DNA from: Bryobacterales bacterium
Lineage (GTDB): Bacteria; Acidobacteriota; Terriglobia; Bryobacterales; Bryobacteraceae
DNA length: 5,706 nucleotides
Direction of reading: 5' to 3'
Assembly: GCA_009697495.1 (NCBI GenBank)
Contig: SHUN01000236.1
Coordinates: forward strand, 1-5,706
The notes beneath the pieces were generated by a model. The model did not search any database, was not told where the DNA came from, and saw nothing but the letters and a program-made list of their open reading frames with translations. The stretch's first letter is position 1; each line of letters begins with the position of its first letter. Shown here one piece after another: positions 1-4,981 of the stretch. The position numbers and the translations under genes were made by a program.

Positions 1-626
1 TAGCGCCGGCGGATCGCGGCGAGTAAAATGAGCCCAGCGCCGAGGAGGAATCCGTTCCCTGGTTCTGGCGTGGCGACCACGGGGACAACCGACGCGCTGA
101 ACAACGTTTGACTGTAATTGGGCCCCTGATTGGGCACCCAAAATGTGACGCCGTTCGACGATTGACCCGCGCTGGCCAGCAGCATGGATCCGGCTAATGC
201 GGTTACCTGCGAGCTGGTACTACTTGTCACCAGCAACTGACCCGAATGGAGGTCGTCGCTGTTGTTATCCATGACCACTTCCCAGAAAGCAAGCTGCAGC
301 GCGGCGGCTTGCCAGCCCTGGGTAAGGGTCGCATTGTAGGTGTTGTACAGCCACGCCAGCCGGGTGCCGTTGGTAAAGGCGTTGTCAGGGATCCCGGTTA
401 CCGTCGTCGGACCAACGAGCAGCGATGTGACAGGATCGGCGCAGTACAGTAGCGCCGGAATGACACCGTCGAATTGAACGCCAATCTGACCGGCCTGGAC
501 GTTGATGGCGTTGCCGCCGACACGGACTGCGATGTTCTGGAACAGACGCGGGAGCGAGCTGTCGTAAGTGATGGTAGTTGCGAAGGCCGGTAACACGGCG
601 AGCAGGAGGAGAAAGTGGCGTTTCAT
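1..626 (-). CDS. Secreted PEP-CTERM sorting-domain protein with a probable internal-thioester (TED-like) domain; last base of the stop lies off the window
   Basis: The reading frame runs from an ATG at 626 for 208 codons to base 3. The last two bases (2-1) read TA, so a stop (TAA/TAG) probably completes just outside. Residues 1-16 (MKRHFLLLLAVLPAFA) form a classic Sec signal peptide. The C-terminus has the exosortase sorting tripartite signal: PEP at 187-189, a hydrophobic stretch at about 193-205 (FLLGAGLILLAAI) and a basic RRR tail at 206-208. The middle carries YCADP (Cys62), RLAWLYNTY (89-97) and LQLAFWEV (110-117, Gln111). In thioester-domain surface proteins a Cys in a YC/FC motif is crosslinked to the Gln of a QxAxW motif, so Cys62-Gln111 is the likely pair. 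The inferred role is an exported, envelope-anchored protein, possibly adhesive; no ligand can be named. An in-frame ATG at 638 has an AGGCGGA sequence 5 nt upstream and would add MACV, so the true start may be 638. The gene lies 111 nt after the oxidoreductase pair and is probably a separate unit. Confidence 0.88.
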   Translation of the reverse strand, partial: MKRHFLLLLAVLPAFATTITYDSSLPRLFQNIAVRVGGNAINVQAGQIGVQFDGVIPALLYCADPVTSLLVGPTTVTGIPDNAFTNGTRLAWLYNTYNATLTQGWQAAALQLAFWEVVMDNNSDDLHSGQLLVTSSTSSQVTALAGSMLLASAGQSSNGVTFWVPNQGPNYSQTLFSASVVPVVATPEPGNGFLLGAGLILLAAIRRR

Positions 627-643
627 GACACATGCCATTGCAT

Positions 644-650
644 TCCGCCT
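644..650 (-). promoter_or_regulatory. Candidate ribosome binding site for the PEP-CTERM gene
   Basis: On the minus strand this reads AGGCGGA. It is 5 nt before the in-frame ATG at 638 but 17 nt before the ATG at 626. If it is the true ribosome binding site, translation begins at 638 and the signal peptide gains four residues. The match to AGGAGG is imperfect, so this is weak support for the longer start. Confidence 0.35.
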
Positions 651-673
651 GCCAAACATAAGTTGTTGAACAC

Positions 674-727
674 ACACGCTGAGGCGTGTTTCGAATCGGG
701 AATCGAGGGTCGATTTGAAACTCCCGA
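674..727 (-). terminator. Two adjacent hairpins after the oxidoreductase stop, possible weak terminator
   Basis: Read on the minus strand after the TAG at 740-738, the first structure pairs 722-727 with 696-701 (TCGGGA/TCCCGA). Nested inside it are the arms 702-706 and 710-714 around a 3-nt loop, with an unpaired bulge on one side. The second is a perfect 6-bp stem, ACACGC/GCGTGT at 674-679 and 684-689, with a 4-nt loop. Neither is followed by a run of T, so a standard intrinsic terminator is not shown. They could end the oxidoreductase transcript, stabilise its 3' end, or lie in the leader of the PEP-CTERM gene. Confidence 0.35.
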
Positions 728-737
728 AATGGAACGT

Positions 738-2006
738 CTAGATGAGTCTGATGTTATTCGGGTCCCAGTGAATGGCCCGCTGCGTTTCGAGGCTTAGGTT
801 AACGGCGAGGCTGGGTCCGGCGGTGCGGGAGCCGAACGTCGCGTCCTCGAAGAACGGCTTACGGGAGCGGAGGGCGCTGACCCAATTTTGGATGTGATCG
901 ACATGGGCGTTGTGGCCGCGCGGCGGCGTGAAGCGATCGGAAGCGTCGGGGCGCATGGCGTCCGGGGTAGCCCGTTGCGAGGGGTACTTTTGGCGATAGG
1001 CGTCGAGGATCTTCTTTTGGGTCGCCTTGTCAAAGTTGTCGATCGTCGTACCGGGTTCGGCTTCGCGGGGTTTGCGGTCGAGGGTCACACCGTTCATGGT
1101 GACTTCCATGGTGCCTTCGCTGCCGACGAACTTGAGGCCGAAACGTTCGGGAGGGGCGGCGCCGCTGGCAAGGTTGACGCGGAGGGCGAAGGTGAATTCG
1201 GAGTGCCGTTCGGTCTTTGGGTAGTCCATGAGAGCCAGGACGACATCGTAGGCGTCGCGGCCATCCTTCCAATAGCGGACGCCGCCGGTGGCGTAGATGC
1301 GGCTGGGGCCGAGGCTGTTCGTGGCGACATGGAGTCCAGTTAGTAAGTGGACGAATAAGTCGCCGCTGACGCCGGTGCCGTAGTCACGATAATTTCGCCA
1401 GCGGAAGAGCCGGATTGGATCGAAGGGATGTTTGGGGGCATTGCCGAGGAATCGGTCCCAATCGATGCGTTCGGGCGTGGCATCGGGACCGGGCAGAGAG
1501 TACTGCCATGCGCCGAGAGCGGTATTGCGGTCGAGCCAGGCTTCGACGAGATTGAGCTCGCCGAGGGCGCCCTGCTGGATGAGTTGCCGGGCCTTGAGGA
1601 AGACCATGGCGCTGGCGTATTGGCTGCCGACCTGGAGGATTCGGCCGCTTTTTGCCTGGGCGTCCATGAGCATTTTGCACTCGGGGAACTTGTGGACCAT
1701 GGGCTTTTCGACATAGACGTCTTTGCCGGCCATGAGGGCGTCGTGGGCGATTTGAGCGTGCCAGTGGTCGGGGGTGGCGACGATGACGGCGTCGATGTCC
1801 TTTTTGGCGAGGATTTCGCGGTAGTCGCGGGTTGTGAAGAGCTGGGCACCCCAGCGTTCTTTTGCGCGTTCGAGACGGCCTTCGTAGATGTCGCCGACGG
1901 CGGCGATTTCGGTGCCGCCAAGGCCGAGGCAGTCGGTGGCGTCACCGGTACCCATGCCACCTGCGCCGATGAGAGCGAAGCGGATTTTGTCATTTGGAGA
2001 GGCCAT
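738..2006 (-). CDS. Gfo/Idh/MocA family oxidoreductase, cytoplasmic paralogue (second of a tandem pair)
   Basis: This is a 422-residue protein, a normal length for the family. The N-terminal Rossmann fold starts at once, with the dinucleotide-binding GAGGMG at 14-19. It is followed by VIVATPDHWH (74-83) and the family EKP motif at 100-102, whose lysine is usually catalytic. The C-terminal substrate domain has GDLFVH (215-220), matching the D-x3-H motif of active members. The expected reaction is NAD(P)-dependent oxidation or reduction of a sugar, polyol or glycoside hydroxyl; the substrate cannot be read from sequence. The upstream paralogue ends in TAA only 6 nt before this ATG. That TAA is in the same frame, so the protein cannot extend upstream and has no signal peptide, unlike its neighbour. 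The ribosome binding site is weak (GAGGT, 13 nt away), which suggests translational coupling. By eye about two thirds of residues match the upstream copy over the first 260. It ends in TAG. Confidence 0.95.
   Translation of the reverse strand: MASPNDKIRFALIGAGGMGTGDATDCLGLGGTEIAAVGDIYEGRLERAKERWGAQLFTTRDYREILAKKDIDAVIVATPDHWHAQIAHDALMAGKDVYVEKPMVHKFPECKMLMDAQAKSGRILQVGSQYASAMVFLKARQLIQQGALGELNLVEAWLDRNTALGAWQYSLPGPDATPERIDWDRFLGNAPKHPFDPIRLFRWRNYRDYGTGVSGDLFVHLLTGLHVATNSLGPSRIYATGGVRYWKDGRDAYDVVLALMDYPKTERHSEFTFALRVNLASGAAPPERFGLKFVGSEGTMEVTMNGVTLDRKPREAEPGTTIDNFDKATQKKILDAYRQKYPSQRATPDAMRPDASDRFTPPRGHNAHVDHIQNWVSALRSRKPFFEDATFGSRTAGPSLAVNLSLETQRAIHWDPNNIRLI
1756..1823. repeat. Near-identical direct repeat shared by the tandem oxidoreductase genes (copy 1)
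   Basis: Bases 1756-1799 match 3019-3062 exactly (44 nt). After one C/T difference the match continues over 1801-1823 against 3064-3086. The segment encodes the conserved REILAKKDIDAVIVATPDHWHA part of the Rossmann fold. Such long exact identity, third codon positions included, is more than protein conservation requires. It points to fairly recent duplication or gene conversion. Confidence 0.75.
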
Positions 2007-2012
2007 GGTTAG

Positions 2013-3323
2013 TTACTTGACCTCGCATTTCGCGGCATTCCAGTTGAATGTCTGTTTCTCGAAGTAACTGCGGTTACTGAGCAGCGCCGGACCGGCGGCT
2101 CTGAGGCCGAAGAGGGCATCCTCAATTACTGGTTTCCGTGACCGGACGGCGGCCAGGAAGTTACGGTGGTGGTCGAAGTGATCGCTGTAATTCCGGGGAG
2201 CGCGGAAGGTATCTTCAGCCTGTGGCAACATGCCATCGGCGGAGGGTTTTTTGGGCGAATATTTGTCGTGGTAGGCCTTGAGGAAGTTATCCTGGACGTT
2301 ACGCGGGAAAGTGCCGATGGTGTAGCCGGGCTCGGATTCGCGGTTGACTTTGGCGAGGGTGACGGTGGAGCCGACGGTCATGATTCCTTCGGAGCCAACG
2401 AAGCGGAAGCCGCTGGTTTCGCCTGCGCCGTTGACGAAATTGACGCGCAAAGCGAGGTTAAACGCGGGCATATTGCGATGGGCGGGGTAGTCATAGATGC
2501 CCATCAGGATGTCGGGAACGTCGCGGCCATCCTTCCAATAGCGGAGGCCTCCGGTGGCGAAAACGCGTTCGGGTCCCTGGGCTCCGGTGATGAAATGGAG
2601 GCCGGAGAAGAGGTGGACAAAGAGGTCGCCGGCGACGCCGGTGCCGTAGTCCTGGTAGTTACGCCAGCGGAAGAGGCGGATGGGCTCGAAGGGACGTTTG
2701 GGGGCGCTGCCGAGATAGCGATCCCAATCGATGTTAGCGGGGGAGGCATCGGGCGGGATGGAGTATTGCCAAGCGCCGATGGCGGAGTTACGATCCCACC
2801 AGGCTTCGACCAGATTGAGTTCGCCAATTGCGCCTTGGGCGAGTAACTCACGGGCTTTGTCGTAGATAATAGAAGATACACGCTGGCTGCCGACTTGTAA
2901 GATGCGATTTGTCTTTGCGGCGGCTTCGATGACTAAGTGGCCGTCGGCTACCTTCTGGACCATGGGCTTTTCGACATAGACGTCTTTTCCGGCGTTCATG
3001 GCGTCGATGGCGATGCGGGCGTGCCAGTGGTCGGGGGTGGCGACGATGACGGCGTCGATGTCTTTTTTGGCGAGGATTTCGCGGTAATCGCGAGTGGTTT
3101 GGATATGGGCGCCCCAGATTTCCTTGGCGCGGGTGAGGCGGCCGTCGTAGATGTCGGCGACGGCTACGAGTTCGGAATCGCCGGTGGAAAGGGAGGATGT
3201 GACGTCGCCGGAACCCATGCCGCCTGCGCCGATGAGGGCGATTCGGATCTTGTCGTTTGGCTTGGATTGGGCCAAAACGGCAGGGGCGGCGGCGGTGGTT
3301 AGGAAGCGGCGGCGGGTGGGCAT
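2013..3323 (-). CDS. Tat-exported Gfo/Idh/MocA family oxidoreductase (first of a tandem pair)
   Basis: This is a 436-residue protein. The N-terminus MPTRRRFLTTAAAPAVLAQ is a Tat signal: twin arginines in TRRRFL (3-8), a short alanine-rich hydrophobic stretch, and a likely cut after VLA (about residue 18). Tat export suits a cofactor-bound oxidoreductase that folds in the cytoplasm. The Rossmann GAGGMG is at 32-37, EKP at 118-120 and GDLFVH (D233, H237) in the C-terminal domain, so all key family motifs are present. The expected role is NAD(P)(H)-linked redox chemistry on a sugar or glycoside in the periplasm. Exported family members of other bacteria have been linked to 3-keto-glycoside metabolism, but nothing here proves that substrate. 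The start is well supported by AAAAGGAGA with AGGAG about 10 nt upstream. The stop TAA is 6 nt before the paralogue, so the two form an operon. Confidence 0.95.
   Translation of the reverse strand: MPTRRRFLTTAAAPAVLAQSKPNDKIRIALIGAGGMGSGDVTSSLSTGDSELVAVADIYDGRLTRAKEIWGAHIQTTRDYREILAKKDIDAVIVATPDHWHARIAIDAMNAGKDVYVEKPMVQKVADGHLVIEAAAKTNRILQVGSQRVSSIIYDKARELLAQGAIGELNLVEAWWDRNSAIGAWQYSIPPDASPANIDWDRYLGSAPKRPFEPIRLFRWRNYQDYGTGVAGDLFVHLFSGLHFITGAQGPERVFATGGLRYWKDGRDVPDILMGIYDYPAHRNMPAFNLALRVNFVNGAGETSGFRFVGSEGIMTVGSTVTLAKVNRESEPGYTIGTFPRNVQDNFLKAYHDKYSPKKPSADGMLPQAEDTFRAPRNYSDHFDHHRNFLAAVRSRKPVIEDALFGLRAAGPALLSNRSYFEKQTFNWNAAKCEVK
3019..3086. repeat. Near-identical direct repeat shared by the tandem oxidoreductase genes (copy 2)
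   Basis: This is the counterpart of 1756-1823, offset by 1263 bp and in the same orientation, with one mismatch across 68 nt. Recombination between the two copies would fuse the genes into a single chimera and delete one gene length. Confidence 0.75.
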
Positions 3324-3331
3324 GGTGTTTG

Positions 3332-3340
3332 TCTCCTTTT
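3332..3340 (-). promoter_or_regulatory. Strong ribosome binding site for the Tat-exported oxidoreductase
   Basis: The minus strand reads AAAAGGAGA, with the AGGAG core at 3337-3333 and 9 nt between it and the ATG at 3323. This fixes the start of the gene and contrasts with the weak site before the downstream paralogue. Confidence 0.85.
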
Positions 3341-3342
3341 CG

Positions 3343-3348
3343 ATTGTA
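3343..3348 (-). promoter_or_regulatory. Possible -10 box (TACAAT) upstream of the oxidoreductase operon
   Basis: TACAAT on the minus strand differs from the sigma-70 -10 consensus at one base and lies in the only AT-rich patch of the 77-nt spacer. No convincing -35 hexamer stands 16-18 nt upstream. The resulting leader would be very short. The operon may instead be read from the terminase genes or from a promoter further upstream. Confidence 0.2.
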
Positions 3349-3355
3349 TTTGAAA

Positions 3356-3395
3356 ACCGCTCCCTGACGGTCGCGGCTCGGTAACGGTTAGCGGT
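3356..3395. repeat. GC-rich intergenic inverted-repeat element
   Basis: Between the nuclease ORF and the oxidoreductase operon, ACCGCT (3356-3361) and AGCGGT (3390-3395) are perfect inverted repeats bounding a 28-nt GC-rich core. A small palindrome, TAACGGTTA, lies at 3382-3390. The core resembles short GC-rich sequences I recall as common between genes in Acidobacteria-like genomes; that is memory, not a search. It could be a REP/MITE-like element, an operator, or part of a terminator for the terminase genes. There is no T-run. Confidence 0.4.
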
Positions 3396-3400
3396 CCCTC

Positions 3401-4120
3401 CTAGAAGAGGGGTTTGTCGATGAAGCCGAAACGGCGGCCATCGGCCTTTCTCTCGTCCGAGGGGGGGAGGAGTTGGGAGGTGTCGCGGACGGCGGCGCTG
3501 ACGGCCAGGGCGAGGGCCATCACGAGGTCGTCGTGGCCGCTGGAGGAGGCGGGATGGGAGGTGTCACCGCGGAGTTCGATGAGTTCGTCTTCGAAGATAT
3601 CCCAGTGTTCGAGGCCTTCTTTACAGGTGAGGGAATGGGCGTCGATGACGAGCAAAAGGGTGGTGATGAGCGAGCGGCGCGGGATGGAGACGTAGCCGCC
3701 GCTGAGGGTGTTTTCGACTTTTCCGCCGGTGATGAAGACCGGGCGAATGGCGACGTTGGCGGTGAGGGTGTTGCGGAGACGGTCGACCATGGGCAGGCCG
3801 GGGCCGCCGGCGTCGATGACAAGTTCCTGCTTTTGCGAGCGGAGTTCGAGGTGTTTGGAGACGAGGGTGTGCAGGTTGTCGTAATCGGTTCCGTAGGGGA
3901 AACGGGTGAGAGAGCGGATGTCGAGGCGCGGCTGGTAGAGATGGGCGTAGGTGACGGGGCAATGGCCGCGCGGGAACCAGAGGAGATCGAGGCCGGCGAG
4001 GGCGGAATGGTCCTTGCGCCGGCCGAGGTCGAGACCGTTGTAGGCTTTGGGCTCGGGTTGGCGGGTTCGACCGGGTACAAAACTGACGAGGCCTGCGCCG
4101 TTTTCGATGGGATGTGACAT
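3401..4120 (-). CDS. Terminase large subunit, C-terminal RNase H-fold nuclease half (split TerL)
   Basis: This ORF of 239 residues corresponds to the nuclease domain of phage-type large terminases, which cuts concatemeric DNA during packaging. Three acidic motifs of the RuvC/RNase H fold are present in order: GLDLG (D31), LVIDAGG (D103) and GHDDLVMAL (D197/D198). The metal-binding set therefore looks intact and the domain is not visibly decayed. It starts at an ATG preceded by AGGAG with 6 nt spacing, part of which is the TAG stop of the ATPase half. The two ORFs are in the same frame with only TAG plus three codons between them, so together they equal one ordinary TerL of about 525 residues. 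It may act as a separate subunit with the ATPase half, as part of a readthrough product, or be half of a recently interrupted gene. It ends in TAG. Confidence 0.88.
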   Translation of the reverse strand: MSHPIENGAGLVSFVPGRTRQPEPKAYNGLDLGRRKDHSALAGLDLLWFPRGHCPVTYAHLYQPRLDIRSLTRFPYGTDYDNLHTLVSKHLELRSQKQELVIDAGGPGLPMVDRLRNTLTANVAIRPVFITGGKVENTLSGGYVSIPRRSLITTLLLVIDAHSLTCKEGLEHWDIFEDELIELRGDTSHPASSSGHDDLVMALALAVSAAVRDTSQLLPPSDERKADGRRFGFIDKPLF

Positions 4121-4126
4121 GTGGTT

Positions 4127-4132
4127 CTCCTA
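4127..4132 (-). promoter_or_regulatory. Ribosome binding site overlapping the in-frame amber stop of the TerL ATPase ORF
   Basis: The minus strand reads TAGGAG, then AACCAC, then ATG. The TAG at 4132-4130 ends the ATPase ORF. Its AG also forms the AGGAG Shine-Dalgarno sequence, 6 nt before the ATG at 4120. Stop and ribosome binding site share bases, an arrangement suited to termination and reinitiation that yields the nuclease half as its own polypeptide. Confidence 0.75.
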
Positions 4133-4981
4133 GGAAATTTGATCTTTCTTGCGCAGAATGGAGCGGACGAATTCGCGGGAGCAGAGGCGGTTGGCGGGTT
4201 GGACGAACTCGCAGAGGAAGTCCTGCTGGTATTTGACGGGGTTGGCGCGGCGCTGCATTTCGAGGAATTGGCGGTCGATTTCGGGGCAGTCGTGGATGTT
4301 GGAGAAGATGCGTTGCCAGTCGGCGGTTTTGTCGTGCCAGTAGTTGTAGAAGTAGCCGGCTTGGCTGGTGGGGGTGGAGAGGAGCCAGATTCTGCCATGG
4401 GTGCGGGCGACGAAGGGGGAGACGGAGAAGTAGACTTCGTCTTTGACGAGGGCGGCTTCGTCGACGATGAGGATTTTGGCGGTGCGGCCGACGCTGGTAT
4501 CGCTGGTGTGGGGGACGGCGCAGATGCTGCTCAAATTGGGCAATTTGAGAGAAAAAGACTGGCCGAGAACGCGGCGGACGGGGTGGCCGAGGGCGATGGC
4601 GAAGTCGGTGGCGTGTTCGATGAGAATGCCGGCTTGCTCCCTGCAGCGGGAGATGATGACGATTTTGAGACTGGGCGTTTTGAGGGCTTCGTGGAGGGCC
4701 TTGATGGCGATGGTGGTGGTTTTGCCCCATTGGCGGTTGCAGCAGAGCATGAGGTATTTGGCGGCGGAGTCGAGGACTTCGGCCTGTTTGGGGCTGGGGT
4801 GAAAATCGAGGCGGATTTTGGCCCATTCGGAGGTTTTTGTGGGTTCGGGGTTATGGATTTCGGGCGTGGCTGGGTATGGCACTTTTGTGGTGAACGCGGG
4901 GCTGTGACCGTCGTCTGAACGCAGTTTTCTTGCCGGCCTGAAGATGTCGTTCAAGTTGGCCCGGTTGGTCATGGTTTTCAT
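4130..4981 (-). CDS. Terminase large subunit, N-terminal ATPase half (split TerL)
   Basis: This ORF of 283 residues is the motor domain of a phage-type large terminase. A poorly conserved head of about 55 residues precedes an adenine-contact motif, SPKQAEVLDS (63-72, Q66). Then come Walker A CNRQWGKTT (81-89, K87), Walker B ILIVDEAAL (170-178, D174 E175 with the catalytic Glu) and coupling motif LLSTPTS (200-206). NPVKYQQDFLCEF (247-259) matches the end of the ATPase domain in this family. The ORF stops in the linker that normally leads to the nuclease, which is found in frame just downstream at 4120. The ATG overlaps the upstream TGA as ATGA, showing translational coupling; a second ATG three codons later (4972) is possible. 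All ATPase motifs are intact, so activity is plausible. The packaging substrate and partner genes are not in the window. Confidence 0.9.
   Translation of the reverse strand: MKTMTNRANLNDIFRPARKLRSDDGHSPAFTTKVPYPATPEIHNPEPTKTSEWAKIRLDFHPSPKQAEVLDSAAKYLMLCCNRQWGKTTTIAIKALHEALKTPSLKIVIISRCREQAGILIEHATDFAIALGHPVRRVLGQSFSLKLPNLSSICAVPHTSDTSVGRTAKILIVDEAALVKDEVYFSVSPFVARTHGRIWLLSTPTSQAGYFYNYWHDKTADWQRIFSNIHDCPEIDRQFLEMQRRANPVKYQQDFLCEFVQPANRLCSREFVRSILRKKDQIS

Noticed and set aside
385..675. Minus-strand 96-codon frame overlapping the start of the PEP-CTERM gene
   Set aside because: The overlapping frame from 626 has a signal peptide and sorting motif. This one has no features and is Arg-rich.
671..690. 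Short repeat-like palindromes considered as a CRISPR or attachment site
   Set aside because: There is only one copy, with no regularly spaced repeats or spacers and no matching core elsewhere in the window.
1428..2012. Long plus-strand open frame (194 codons) opposite the cytoplasmic oxidoreductase
   Set aside because: It is antisense to a gene with clear family motifs. Its composition (Gly/Val/Asp-rich) is the mirror of GC-rich codons, and it has no recognisable domain.
4130..4132. Genome-wide amber recoding (TAG read as an amino acid) as the explanation of the split terminase
   Set aside because: TAG ends two other genes here (at 738 and 3401) at family-appropriate lengths, and neighbouring genes have a normal bacterial look. 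Local readthrough remains possible.
3621..4826. Minus-strand open frame of 401 codons in another phase across both terminase halves
   Set aside because: It spans the TAG that splits the terminase, which made it briefly attractive. However, it is an Arg/Pro/His-rich low-complexity translation with no domain, and the other frame is clearly the coding one.
4121..4918. Plus-strand open frame of 265 codons opposite the terminase ATPase
   Set aside because: It is very rich in Gly, Val, Asp and Glu, as expected from the complement of GC-rich coding sequence. The minus-strand frame has intact Walker motifs.
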